This document shows positions 10,282-22,479 of a stretch of 64,000 bases of DNA, piece by piece (the first letter of the stretch is position 1; each line of letters begins with the position of its first letter). Made by a program: the position numbers and the translations under genes. The notes below the pieces were generated by a model. The model was not told the DNA's origin and did not search any database. It worked only from the letters and a program-made list of their open reading frames with translations. Source of the stretch: Takifugu bimaculatus. Its lineage: Eukaryota; Chordata; Actinopteri; Tetraodontiformes; Tetraodontidae. The stretch spans positions 5,202,465 through 5,266,464 of the forward strand of contig CP034993.1 of NCBI GenBank assembly GCA_004026145.2. The letters are read 5' to 3'.

Positions 10282-12500
10282 CCTTTTAAAAACACTTTTA
10301 TTTACAGTAGAATTAATAAAGCAATCACTCAAACACCATTAGTGAGGTTGGCTGTGAATTTGAGTTCCTCTTGTTCAGACACTGTACTCAAGACATTTCC
10401 ATGTCCCTGCAACTGCCTTGTAGAAGCACAGTTCAAGCCTCAGTGTTAAAAACTCTCAGACAGATATCAGAATGGACACACATGAGAAATACTAGCATTT
10501 AACACCAAAGTCAAAGCATTGGTGGCGATGGCACCATGCAGGATCCTACGCTGAAGGTCTCCAGTCCTTATATTTACTGTATATTGGATGTCTGTACAGA
10601 GTCCCCCACTGTGGACTCTGTCCACCAAGTCTTTCCATCCACTCAGTGGCAGCTCTGTTGAGCAGTCCCATTCCACTAGCTTATCCATGTAGCAGATGTT
10701 TAGGAGATGGCTGCTGAGCTTCTCAGACCTAGGCCTGTCTCCAGAGCTCCAGACTGAGCTCTTTCTACGAGTCGCATAGACTGGTAGAAAGTCACAACAC
10801 AGTCACAACACAGAACTCAGGGTCCAAGCATCAGCACGATTCAGCCCTGCTACATCCACCAGCTGCTTTACCACCGTCTGCCCAGTGCTCTTTCAACAGA
10901 CAGCACAGAGACAGAGTCTTTGATACTTTTGTATTTAAAAAGAGCACAGTATTTAAAAATATTGATAAAATGAAGGCAACCACGAAACTTTAAACATTTA
11001 AAATCAGTTAAAACAGAGCAGCACCGAGTCCCATGTTGCTCACACATTTGAGTAAGCAGCTGGCCACCTCCCGCCACACTGTCAGAAGACCCTGTGAGGA
11101 ACTAACTGTAGCTGGTGGCTGTTCTACTGGCTAGGTGGATGAGGCCCTGGCCCCCTTGGTCTCTAGATAAAAACAGAACTGACTGTTGCACCCAGTGGTA
11201 TCTGTCCCAGAAGAAGGTAACCAGATTTAACTGGATTTGGGCCAACAGGCCTGGTGGTGGCTCCAAACAGGCCAAATGGTGCCACAGCAGCGAGGCCTTG
11301 AGGTTGTTTACAACCAGCACTCTTCCTCTGTACGACATTTGTGAGTGCAGCCATTTACATTTTAACCATTACTCTTCTATCTTTCCACATTTTCCCAGTT
11401 CTTTCTTAACATGATCTCACTTCCCAGATACACACCAGGTATTTAAGGCCGTCTCTCCTCCAGGTCAGACCATGAGGGAGAACGGGGAGGCCCTTATACT
11501 ACTCAATGTCATCCAGAGCCTCTCTCTTGCCCCAGTTCACTCTCGCAGCCGACACAACACATCTATTTGTAAGTGTTAAAACTGCATATACAGCCAAATG
11601 GTCTTTTATAAAAACAACAGTGCAAGCAGATAAAACCACCACAAGTTGCCACTGATCTTCAGCACACCCTCAAAGTCACTTACAGGTCCTGGATCTTAGC
11701 TACAGACCAGTGCTGAACAAAAACCTTCATAATTTTCCCACATAAAGCTGTGTTAAACATATTCAAATGCCTTTTCTAAAGCAATCAAGCCAACATTCAC
11801 TCCAAATGAACTGGAGACTTCAAAAACATCCCAAATGCGGCAGACCTTTTTTTACCATGGACCTGCCAGGTACACAGTACTCTGGACAACCTGCTCTATG
11901 GCTTCTCTCAGACAGATGGCCAAGGCTTTGGAAAGGATCATGTAGTCAGTGCAGAGTAGAGAGGAGCATGGAGCATGAGGACAGCCCTCTGACCGCGTAG
12001 TGCAACCATGTCTGGTGCTGCAGCCTCTGTCGGATCAGACTCCACCCCATCAGTCCAGACAGAGCTTTGCCCTCAATTTCTCCAGGGTCTTCTCAATGTT
12101 GTTGGTCAGGTCCTGGTGGAATGAAGAGGGAGGAGAAAAGGAAGCAGGACAGGAAGAAGAGGGCTGTGTTCTCTCAGCAGCTGCCATTCTCATCCCATCA
12201 GACAGGTTCTCAGGTGGCTCAGCAGTCACTCCATGTTTCTCCTCAATCTCCAGCCCAGACGTGTTTCCAGCTCTGTTGCCTCCTGCAGGTCAGGCCCAGT
12301 CACTTCCAGCAGGGCTCCCAGGGTGGTAATTCCTGCCACACTCAGAGCCTTGGTGACTGTTGCTCCTGCCCAGGAGAGGGCACACAGAAAACCTCCATGG
12401 CCTATCAGTTCCCTCAGTAGTCATAACAAGGATTCATGTTGGACCCTCTGCTTCCACAGCAGCGTCCAGTTGCTAAAAAGTCTTGATTAAAAAAAAGTAA
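10282..12500 (-). mobile_element. Degenerate Tx1-like LINE relic A
   Basis: Weak but colinear similarity to the element at 2493-8809, same strand. 10467-10688 encodes RTGDLQRRILHGAIATNAL...CPF, the C-terminal motif. 11102-11338 encodes SYRGRVLVVNNL, LACLEPPPGLLAQIQ and QGGQGLIHLASRTA. The 11,700-11,950 stretch matches the RT finger/palm region on the nucleotide level (tggacctgccaggtacacag). Many stops and frameshifts. 12,000-12,500 may be ORF1-like (a minus-strand stretch encodes HQDLTNNIEKTLEKLRAKL) but this is uncertain. Much older than the 2.5-8.8 kb copy. Confidence 0.65.
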
Positions 12501-12539
12501 AAAAATACTCACAGTCTTAAAATCCAGTAAAATCCTGTA

Positions 12540-13720
12540 ATCCCAGTCCGCCGATGCCCTGCAGGGTCAGCCAAGCCAGCGACCTCCACACCAGATCCTG
12601 GGGTCTGTTCAACAGCCACTGGACCAACTGCAGCCAGCACACCTGCTGGCCCGGTGCACCAGATTATTGATCACTAGTGTCCTACCTCTATATGACAGGC
12701 AGGGTAACAGCCATCTCCACCTCTTCAGATGGCCCTCACCAATCTCAATCATTTCCTCTAAAACCTGAATGTCTCTCTGGGTATTTAAAACCACCATGAC
12801 ATCATCAGCATTCCATCAGGAAACTGTCAATTTTACCACTGCAAAACACCCTGGAAAACTCACAAAAAACCCACGTCAAACTTTTTCATAACTTGTGGAG
12901 TAGTAGTTCAATAGTCAGAGACTACAGCTTTCCAGAAAGAGAGAACTTCTGTGCTACACTTCTCTCTGGACAGTGAAAGGAGCAGCTAGAACACCATCAA
13001 ATTTCAGTATGCTCACAACATTATGTATATAACACAAAACCTGGCAATAAAGCTTGGGCTCAACCTGAAGGCAGCAAGTGTATTCCACAGCTACTGGTGT
13101 TCAACCCAATCAAATGCCTTTTTCTGGTCTAAGGAAATAAGACCAGTGTCAATGTCCAAAGTATCATATGTCCACCTCCCTGTATTGGAAAGCTAGCACC
13201 TTGAGATTACCTTATAATCTCCGCAAAGCAATGAGACTGGCCTCCAGCAGTGGATCCGCCACCATTTCAGTTTTAAAAAGTTCTTCATAATGACATGTGG
13301 TGTGATGTTGGTTCCCAGGAGCCTCAGTGATGGCAGAGGTGTCATCAGCATGCAAGTAGTTGGTGAGCTTCTTCTGACCATTCCTGTTTTCTAGGCTAAA
13401 AAACAACTTGAATGGGCATCCATCAATGTAGCCAGAGCAGCCCAGTGCCTCCTGTGCTGTGGTGCTCCACTGGATTCAAAAGACTGGTGTGACGGCATCT
13501 CTGAGGACAACGCTATTCTCCACCATCCACTACACTGTGGACCCTTCATCCAGGAAAATAACAAGTCACTGTTCATTGTGGAGCCCCCCCACCAACACCA
13601 CCACCACCACCAAAAAAAAACCTGTCGACCCCCCAATTACTAATAACACTAAACACATAAATCACAAACAAAATACAGAAAATAGAGAGAAATCACAGTC
13701 GCTCACTACACTCAATCACT
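12540..13720 (-). mobile_element. Degenerate Tx1-like LINE relic B
   Basis: A second copy, because the same RT region present at 11,700-11,950 appears again at 13,010-13,240 on the same strand (tgttcaacccaatcaaatgc; gaaataagaccagtgtcaat). 12,609-12,797 encodes LSYRGRTLVINNLVHRA, matching the segment after the YADD box in the better copy. 13,390-13,640 corresponds to the region before RT and a possible 5' end rich in CAC/CAA. Heavily broken. Its far edge meets the (GA)n tract at 13731. Confidence 0.6.
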
Positions 13721-13730
13721 ATCAGTCAAG

Positions 13731-13788
13731 GGAGAGAGAGAGAGATAGAGAGAGAATAAAGAGAGCAGTGGGAGAGAGAGAGAGGGAG
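13731..13788. repeat. (GA)n microsatellite
   Basis: Nearly pure GA repeats broken by short insertions, at the 5' boundary of the Tx1-like relic block. Confidence 0.85.
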
Positions 13789-15544
13789 CGGATTTTTACC
13801 CTCTGCCATCATACAGAGGCATTTATGGCTGAAATCTGAAGTGAAGAAAAAAATAAAAATGTACATACAGTAAATTGGTGCACAAACAAAGTGCAGGTCT
13901 CTGGTTCGGTGGACAGTATGTCCCATGGCTTCAGGGCCATCTAAATATGCAAATACTCTATAGAAATGGAAAATGTGCACTTGCTGAAGAAACGCCTTGG
14001 AGAAGAAAATAGGCCCAAGCATGGAACCCCAGGGAAACCTGCAGGAAAGAACAGCAGATGAAGCAGAAAAGCCTACAGGCCCAGAGAAAACATCTGTGTT
14101 ACCGAGAGGACCTCAGGTCATTCACATCTTTGTTTTTAAAGACAGCGCTGATAGTCATTCAAATATTGATCCACACTCCACATTCACACTGAGATCCACC
14201 TTCTTCATGTTACTACAGCATCAGTGTGAACTCAGATAGTCAAGGCAGCGCTGTCTTCATCAGCTGAGCCATAGAGGCGACTCTGGAGAGGGACATGAAT
14301 TGCATATGAGACATTCTTTTGATTTGTGATGACGGCTCTTAAAAATTGATGGGGATTAAAAAAACGAAGCCATGAATCTTCATTAGCTTTTATTATTTTG
14401 TCCCACCATTTTCCGCGTTTCATTACTGTCTGAAATACAGATTCCTGGTATTGTAATGCACTCTCTGGCTATGTTTTCCCAGTTTGGTCTCTTGTGAACG
14501 ATGATGGGTTGTATCATGTCAAATATGATCATCGAGTCAATGCCGACATTATAGTGATCCAGGGGCTTTTTAAATATAAGCAGCGGGCAAAGGCTCACCC
14601 AATAAGGCCATTTTTATTTCATTGCTTAATGACTTATAATGACTTATAATGACTTATAATGTTTCTGTCCGGATGCTAACATATAATTACAACTTCTCAG
14701 TATATAAATTTGGAAAGCAACAAGTTCCAACATTTTACCCATTTGTGAGTGTTTCTGTTCATCCTCTGGGGAGGCTGTGACTCAAGAGCCGTATCCATAA
14801 CAATCAACAACTGCAATTATAAGAACATTGTTAGCGTTTACCCATGCCTGGGATTTGATTGTCATGAACAAATCCCTATTACCCTGTTGTACTCTAGGCC
14901 CAGTGACAGCTAATTAAAATCTACATATTGATTAAGTGTTTTAACACTGCGCCGACTCACTAGCTGTCTGCCGAGAGGCTCTGCAGCACAGAGCTACACC
15001 GAAGGTAGCTCCTTCTCTGTGGTATGAGAAATAATGGGATGGAATTAGGCTTCAGTCCTGCAAGCCAGCTCTTATTACAACACGTATAATGCACATGTAT
15101 GTAGCTGCAGCCAGTCAATTGTCATTTCAAATCAAAGAAAAAAATGGTTCTCATCAAGTTGCTGGCAGCATCCTTTGAAGTTGAACAAAGGTCACCATTG
15201 TTGCCTCCCATTCAGCATGAGGCTTTATGCCACAGGTACAGGTGTTGGGGAGAGATAAGCCCCGTCCTGACTCATTATAAAGGCTTCTTCAACTCTCAGG
15301 AAAAAAAGAGGATGAAGGTATTTCTGCAGCTCATCACTGCAGTGACAGATAGACAGCAGGGTGATGGGAGGAGGGCTGACCTGTCGTTTAGTGGTGGAGA
15401 AGTGATGGAGACTCCATCTATTATACCGTCTATTTTATTAGTCCAGGATGGATGGTAACCAACAAACATGGAGCAGAGACCAGGAGAAGAAGGCTTCAGA
15501 GCACAAAAGCCTGCTTCTGAGGACTTCAGTAGAAAAGGTCACCC
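13789..15544. other. Unique DNA, no gene; possible conserved non-coding block at 14,240-14,620
   Basis: No protein-coding or RNA gene recognised. The 14,240-14,620 part is AT-rich, not repeat-like and has clustered TAAT/ATTA-type cores and TATGCAAT-like words, a texture common in vertebrate developmental enhancers. Conservation cannot be tested from one sequence. Confidence 0.35.
14631..14660. repeat. 10-bp tandem repeat, three units
   Basis: GACTTATAAT repeated exactly three times, with partial units at the edges. Confidence 0.9.
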
Positions 15545-15770
15545 ATTAATTTATCTATTCATCCATCCATTCATCATCATCCTTCCATTCATCCATCTAT
15601 CATCTCTTCATTGTTCATCCATCCAACATCCATCCATCCATCCATCATCCATTCACCATCTATCCATTCATCATCCATTCATCCATCCATCTATCATCCA
15701 TTCATCATTCATCCATCAACCTATCATTCACCATTCATACATCCATCATTAATCCATGAACCCATCCATA
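15545..15770. repeat. (ATCC)n/(ATTC)n-rich microsatellite
   Basis: Interrupted CATC/CATT tetranucleotide repeats over about 225 bp. The same repeat type forms the tail of Rex3 copies (30,050 and 25,650), but no Rex3 coding sequence adjoins it, so its origin is open. Confidence 0.85.
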
Positions 15771-16537
15771 CCCAGCAGTGCTGAAGTACCCTTGAGCAAG
15801 GTACCAAACCCACAAATGCTCACACAGGGCCATGGGATGAGCTGGCGACTCATCCATGGGTAGACCTGCCTTCACCATGTGTGTGGTGAAGAAGTGGCAA
15901 ATTCATACTAAATCTTATGAAACCATGTTTTTAGTTGTACATGTTAGATCTATACATGTTGGTTGCACGATGCTGATGCATGGGAACAACAATACATCTG
16001 GACACACATGCTGCAGAACTTGAGTATCAGGTCGGTTGAAGGACAAAAGATTTAAAAATGTAAGTCAGCTGGTGATATTAGCCAATAAGGAAAAAGCAGT
16101 GAGAGATGAGGCATGGTGGTAAACAGGAGGACAATGTTGTCCAGAACAACATCTGTTCACTGCGCTCCGTTCCTGGGGCCGGGACAGCTCAACCTTCTGG
16201 ATGAATTTAGTGATTCCAATAACTTCTGATGTTAGGATATCTGCCTCTGAAACATCTGCCTCAAGAGAATGATGAACATTTATTTAAAAATAACAATGTC
16301 TCACTTTTCTAAATAATTGGCTTTCGTTCAATTACACAGGCTGATTTCTCTATTAAATATATTGTGTGGTCAGACCCTCTTACGTATGAACTCCATTAGC
16401 TGTGTAGCCATGACCCATGTGACCTAGTCAGTGATTATGTGTCATGATGGATGTGGCCAGGCACCACTATTTAATCATACTGCAAGTCTTGATGGAGAAT
16501 TTACTACTTACAACTGGTGCTATGGCAGTGACATATG

Positions 16538-16539
<2 letters not shown>
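15771..16539. other. Unique DNA; possible old dispersed-repeat fragment at 15,771-15,900
   Basis: 15,771-15,900 contains 'gctgaagtacccttgagcaa' and 'gagctggcgactcatccatg', words I associate with dispersed fish repeats, but I cannot name the family. The remainder shows nothing recognisable. Confidence 0.35.

Positions 16540-16582
<43 letters not shown>
16540..16582. repeat. (CA)n microsatellite
   Basis: 43 bp of uninterrupted CA dinucleotide. Confidence 0.97.
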
Positions 16583-16585
<3 letters not shown>

Positions 16586-17737
16586 CACGCACAGTTTGTC
16601 GAGAGCTAAGTTAGGATGGTGCAACATTTACCCTGAACAGCTAAAATTGTTGTTTTTTTCTGAATCTGATTTTGACAAACATACACTGAATTTGTGAGTT
16701 ACTGAGGAATTTATTTGTTCTTGTGAATGAGCCATTGTTCCCTCAGAGACTACTCTTATATCCAGTTGAAGATGATCAAATAAAGTGTTGTCGTTCCTTT
16801 TATCAGTGCATCTCATAAAGAGTTGGTTTGTGGTTTTTTCAAATCTTGTTTCCTGGAGATGGATTGTTAATCTACTTTATTTGCATGGTGATAAATGGAA
16901 TAATGGTACCTTTAAGGCATCCATGAGGTAATGTGATCAGGCACCTCACTGTTAAAAATGTGTTCTAGTATCTGAAGTGGCTGTGGTCCATGCTTGTTTT
17001 CCTTAACCGGATTGTTGTGTCATGTTTACGTTCCAGAAGGCATTAAATTACTGCCGTATCTGAGGTAAGGTGCAGATCTTTAGGTGCACCAAAACAAGCA
17101 GTCAGCATGTATGTTTGTGTTTAACTAAGAGTGAAAATTGTCCATCATTGAACAGCCAAATATTGTGCCAGCCAGGATGAGGGCTGAGGCCGAGATACTG
17201 ATGCTTGTGACAAGTGACTTTCCACCTCCAACCACAGCTGTAGGGAAGCTGTGTAGCCACAACACGGACAACAACACAATGAATAACATAATCATGTCAG
17301 CCGGGTTAGAAAAAAATGCACTGCACAAACATTTTAATGATAAATTGCGGCAATTCATCTTTGCTTGTGTTCTCAGTGCCCTGGGCGTCAAGTCTCCGTA
17401 CTAAATTCAGGCCAGGCTGAAGCCAAATGAAGAATAGATGTTTGGAAGGAATTTCATGCTGTTAAAATTAATGCATGTAGGCAAACACATGAAGAGAGAC
17501 AGATCTCTTCTGACTCCTTGCTTTCACTCGCATTATTTGGCTGTACACCCTCAGTGCTTGAACGCAGCACAGGAGCAGGCAAATAGCTATGACTTTCTAT
17601 TCTCTAGCTGGAGATGACAGGCAGGCGGTGCAGGCAGTAGGACTCAGACATCTGCCATTTATGCTAGAGCTCAAACTCTATACTTCTATGGAGGCAGAGT
17701 GCAACTGTTTCCCTTTTCTCCAAAGACGAAGCTGGTA
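16583..17737. other. Unique DNA; possible conserved non-coding block at 17,130-17,400
   Basis: No gene recognised. Around 17,320-17,360 lie TTTTAATGATAAATTGC and the palindromic AATTGCGGCAATT (C/EBP-like half-sites). ORFs of 88 codons exist on both strands here, but overlapping frames of equal size argue for chance. Confidence 0.35.
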
Positions 17738-17975
17738 CACCTGTGACCCACTGATCAACTATGACCTTTGATCAGCTGTGACCACTGATCAACTGTGACC
17801 CACTGATCAAATGCGACCGACTCATCAAATGTGAGCTACTGATCAACTGTGTCCACTGATCAACTGTGACCCACTTATCAACTGTGATCCACTGATCAAC
17901 TGTGACCACTGATCAACTATGACCCACTGATCAACCATGATCAGTGATCAGCTGTGAAAAGTGATCAAGTAGGAT
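17738..17975. repeat. 18-bp minisatellite, ~13 imperfect units
   Basis: Tandem units based on CTGTGACCCACTGATCAA, most 16-19 bp, with substitutions and CCC/CC length variation. Each unit carries TGATCA, giving a regular ladder of GATC sites. Divergence grows toward the 3' end, as expected for an array recombining mainly in its centre. Confidence 0.9.
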
Positions 17976-18232
17976 CATTGTTACATTCAGAATTTATCAA
18001 CTAAAAAGCGGCAGCTTGTCTATTTTAGAATGTGAATGATGGTGCTGTAGTTCTCGACCGCCTCAGTTGTAAAGTCACAAAGAAAATATCCTGGAAAACC
18101 AACCTTGAGCTGAAAAACAAAACAGTTATATAGAAAGTATTGACACAGGTGGGTAGCTTTGCATCATCATGTTTGATTTAAGGGACAGTTTCTTTTTTCA
18201 GTTTTATGTTTCATGCGGTTTGTCACAGTCAA
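17976..18232. other. Unique DNA between minisatellite and L2 tail
   Basis: Nothing recognisable. Confidence 0.5.
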
Positions 18233-18976
18233 ATCAAATCAATCTTTATTTATATAGCGTCTTTTACAATCCTAATTGTTTCAAGGTGCTTTCAGAATCC
18301 CAGGGTCTAACCTCAGACAAGCAACAGTGGCAAGGAAAAACTGCCCTTTAACAGGAAGAAACCTTGACAGGAGACAAGAGGAGAGGAGAGGAGAGGAGAG
18401 GAGAGGAGAGGAGAGGAGAGGAGAGGAGAGGAGAGGAGAGGAGAGGAGAGGAGAGGAGAGGAATAGAGCATAGAATATACATACAAAAATACATTATATT
18501 GAATTAAATTGAATTGAATAAGCTGCTGGTTGAGTGGGTCAGCGGGGTCTGAGGTCAGTATACAGCTCTGAAGGCGGCGATACCTGTAAATGGATACAGA
18601 AGGGGGGGCAGAAAAACTACACAGGACATAGCATCACTAGTCTACTTGATGGGGAGGAGGAGAGGAGAGGAGAGGAAAGCATGACCCAGTGGGGTGACAG
18701 AGGCCTGTCAGGTGATCATGTTTCTGGACCCTGGCAGCCTTGGCCTATAACAGCATAGCTAAGATATTAACCTAATGATTAGACGACCCCCTAAGTATGA
18801 TAGTTTGTCTGTCTATGATAGTAACTGGAACTGCAGAATTAGTAACAATAGGCTTTTTCAAAGAGGTAAGTTTTAGGTCTGATCTTAAAAGTAGAGATGG
18901 AGTCAGCCTCCCGTACCTGGACAGGGAGCTGGTTCCATAGCGGGGAGCCTGGTAGCTAAATGCTCGGCCCCCATTT
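18233..18976 (-). mobile_element. L2-like LINE copy b, 5'-truncated (3' UTR plus RT C-terminus)
   Basis: Minus-strand copy running from the terminal tail (TTTATTTATATAGCG at 18,247) through the GAGGA microsatellite, GGAAAGCATGACCCAGTGG, to the end of the RT ORF (the segment encoding GSLLWNQLPVQVREADSIS-type C-terminus). It is near-identical to 8,826-9,115 and breaks abruptly after CCCCATTTT (18,976), a typical 5' truncation point. Non-functional. Confidence 0.9.
18376..18462. repeat. (GAGGA)n pentanucleotide microsatellite in an L2 3' UTR
   Basis: About 17 nearly perfect GAGGA units. The same position of the L2 3' UTR carries the repeat in other copies (43,930 and 57,221 as CTCCT), so it is an inherited part of the element whose length varies from copy to copy. 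Confidence 0.95.
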
Positions 18977-20243
18977 TGAAGGGATAAAATTCCCACACAA
19001 ATATGTCTGGGAATGCTTTTGTGCTTTTCAGGCCGACTTAATGTTTTTGTAATGATTTAAATAAAAGTGGACTCTGGATAAGAACAAAATGTCTGGATAA
19101 GAACAAAACGTTTTATACGCTTCAATATTCCCAAAGCGAAAGGAAGCACATGATGGCCCTAAGCATAAGGATCCCTTCCTTTTAATTGCAAATTTTCAAT
19201 TAAAGCGTCCTGTTGCGTGATTGATAGGTTAGAGTTGTTCCCTAATTGCAGCCTCATGTTCATAATGACACATTATATGTAATGCTTTTGTGGTCAAACC
19301 CAACACTGCCTGCAACTGACAGAAAAGCATCTCTGTCCATATTGAGGATATTAAGAATTCAGTGATGCGCTCTCTCACCCTTTATCTGTGCTATTTTCAG
19401 AGGGAGCAGTGAGTGAAGTGATGAGAGAGGTGCTACAAAAGCTTTCCCCTCAAGGGAGGCCAAACAGAGACAGCACTGGCGTTTTTTCAGCTTTTCCACC
19501 TTTTTTTCTCCCTTTTTTCTTTAGTTTTTGCTTTCCATCCTTTTCTGTTTCTGTCGGAGCTCGGGGAAAAAATCCACCTTCTCACACCAAAGGCAACATT
19601 TTCTAAAGTATCATTTGGATAATGGAGTATGTGAAGATTGAGATTGAGTGAGTGACTGACTGACCAGAAACAGACAGTGTTGTGGCCTTATGAGCTGCAG
19701 AATCAACAACAGTCTTTGTAGTAATTCTGGAAATGTGGCTTCATGACTAATATTAAAAAACACTGTTTTAAATCCAACACAAGATTCTCAAAAATGTAAG
19801 ATGTGCAAATCAACAAGAAAATGTGTAGATATTAAGAAAGAAAATGTAAACAGTAATTTATATATACTCAGCAAATTTTAATATAACTGCAGCTATGTTA
19901 AAATATCCTGCATTAGTCTGTCCTACCATATATAGTTTTAGCGATAATAATAATATTCATCATCATATTACAGTATTATTATTATTGTTATTAATATCAG
20001 CATATTCCTGTCTGCGACATGACAAACAATAGAAAGTTTAACCACTTATTACAATGATTGACTACTAGAGTGAAATCAGTGAACCAGGTCTTTGAGTTGG
20101 CAGTTTTTCTGGTGATTCTTTGACTTGGGTTAGTGAACCAATCCAGATGGATTGTTTGAGAGTCTGGTGTTTCCAGTGAGTTAAATGTGAATGCTTGCCA
20201 GCGAAATCCTCAGATCTTAAATTGTAAATAGTGTTTATTGGTT
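18977..20243. other. Unique DNA; possible conserved non-coding block at 19,110-19,300
   Basis: No gene recognised. 19,180-19,300 is non-repetitive and rich in homeodomain-like cores (TTTTAATTGCAAATTTTCAA, CCCTAATTGCAG). Function cannot be judged without comparison. Confidence 0.35.
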
Positions 20244-20281
20244 AAAAAAAAAAAAGGGGGGGTGGGGGGGGTGGGGGGTGG
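20244..20281. repeat. A12 plus G-rich tract (possible G-quadruplex)
   Basis: A poly-A run followed by G-runs of 7, 8, 6 and 2 separated by single T. Three long G-runs with single-base loops can form a quadruplex on the plus strand, since a long run may supply two G-columns. Confidence 0.8.
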
Positions 20282-20935
20282 ATAGGATACGGGTCACTAG
20301 TGACTCATTAGTCCCGATTCACTACAAAGATCCAAATCATGACCTTGGGTGATTCAGGAACCGACTAACCAGCCAGATCTAAACAACAGGTGGATTGAGG
20401 TTCCTGATGTAATTGAGTATAATAGGAACATCTACATTACGCCTGTGAGGTGGTGCCTCCATGGAGCAGACTTGTGCGTCCAGCTGATGCTTAACTGGAC
20501 CGACACTTGGATAATTTGGACGTCAAAATAACAGCTCAGACTAAATTTTGGGCTCCTCAAATTATTTGTAAGCCATTTTGGCCCTCTAACATGGTGCATC
20601 ATCCTCACTAAAGAGGCCTCAATCCAAAATTCTTATGGTTGATTAAATAGGGGGCAGTATGTCAAAACAAAGTTTATAGTGGACAATAGTCCATTCTGCT
20701 GCATTACAGAGACTTCAACACTGTGGATTTTCTGTTACGTTAAAAGCCACCTTCACCTATTAGACTTCCAGTATTCCCAGAAACAGCCGCGCCCCTGCTT
20801 CATTCGCCAGATGTATGCGGAGACTCGTTCACATCAAACTGTCAAAGTCAGTGGAATCCGAGGGCGAAAAACTTTGAAGGCAGTCAGTACCATTCAAAGA
20901 AGACATTCTATTTTGTGACCTGTCTGTAGGGATCT
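20282..20935. other. Unique DNA, nothing recognised
   Basis: Short chance ORFs only. Confidence 0.5.
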
Positions 20936-21024
20936 GAATAGAATAGAATAGAATAGAATAGAATAGAATAGAATAGAATACAATACAATACAATACAATA
21001 CAATACAATACAATACAATACAAT
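20936..21024. repeat. Compound (GAATA)n-(CAATA)n microsatellite
   Basis: About 8 GAATA units switch cleanly to about 9 CAATA units, showing that one point mutation was propagated by slippage. Poly-Tyr/Ile ORF on the minus strand is an artefact. Confidence 0.95.
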
Positions 21025-22479
21025 AGAGGTTACTGATATAGAAAGAAACTTAAGTGCTGTAAATCAGGAACAACACTAACCGAACTGAAAACTGGATATA
21101 AATCCATATTCTTCCTGGCTGGAGTTGCTCTGACCCGGTTGAGTTTGCAGAAATGTGATTTGGAAGTAGGTCATGTACTGTTGCTGCATAGTGTTTAGAT
21201 GTGCCAGGCAGATGAAAAAAAAACCTCATTGAAACATGTTTAACATTTCTTTCTTAATATGCCCTATAGAACTGAGCTGAAGGGACAGGTGATCCTATTC
21301 AAATGGGAAATGTATGTAAATATTATTCATTTTGAATTAAAATTGCAGATTTGTTCACCATTAACATGTTTCAACAGAAAGATCAAATCTGTAAAGGGTG
21401 TCAAAGGTAGCAACAGCAGCAAGATTAACCATCTGCTTCAGCTGACAAGCCACAATTACTAGGATGGAGGCTATGACCCACACTGAAATGTAAAGCTAGG
21501 ACAAGCCACTGCAGGAACCATAAACTGTAGTTGCTAGACTGTAGTTACTGACCCCAGCATTCATCCTGCTGGCTTTGTGGTTAATCCTGAAAGTGGAAAC
21601 GATGACAGCATTGTGTTCGTCAACCCAGAAAAGGTGCAGAGAAAAACACCAATTTTGGCTCAATGACAGGAAATTGTGACCATAAATCACATACAGTACC
21701 AGGAGACCCAGAAATAAGGTCAAAAGCTCCACACTTAATAGCACGTCTCCTCTGAGGTAGCATGGTTAGCGTGACATGAAAGCGGACACACAATCATCCT
21801 CAAACTGCAACAGTTACTAGATAAATGCAGCATGAAGGATAACTGGTTTTCAGAATAACTGAAAACCAACAGAGTCAAGTGCTTCATGCTGTTATTAAGG
21901 CATTATTACTGCCCATTTTGTTGGATGAACAAGTAGTTCAATTCAGTTTAGCAATTCATTCATCTTGTTGTTTTTATTGTCTTATTACATGATCAGACAT
22001 TCATTGTGGTTTGAGTCTGTGATCATTTTCAGTAATATGTACACTTGAAGCTTGAAAGTCATATGGATGATTGTAATAAAGCACTGAAGATGGTTCTCAT
22101 AACAATAGAAAGCTACACAAATATAAACCATTAGGCTGGTGATGGTTATACCACCTTGAACCACAAAATAATTATATTATATTATATTATTGTTAAACTT
22201 TACAAATATACAAACAAAAATCAATAGACAGAAACAGAAACAAAAAAAAATACCAAAAACTGTAGTAACACAAGCTGAAAGAGTTTGAGTGGTTAAGTGG
22301 GCCAAAAGCATTTTTATTGAAGACAATACGAACAAGACAGGTACTGTAAGGGAGGATCATTTTGGATCTTAACAACATTCATCTGAGACACATCACAAAC
22401 CCCAACTAAACAGCCATGTTAGAAAACACACGTGAATATACAGGCAGAATTTACGTAAATGAACAATAACAGAAACAAG
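21025..22479. other. Unique DNA; short (ATATT)n at 22,170-22,190
   Basis: No gene recognised. The 82-codon minus ORF at 21,496-21,744 has no recognisable domain. Confidence 0.45.

Noticed and set aside
15545..15770. CRISPR-like array
   Set aside because: Spacing is 4 bp and sequence is a tetranucleotide microsatellite in a eukaryotic genome.
17738..17975. CRISPR-like array
   Set aside because: Direct head-to-tail minisatellite units with no unique spacers.
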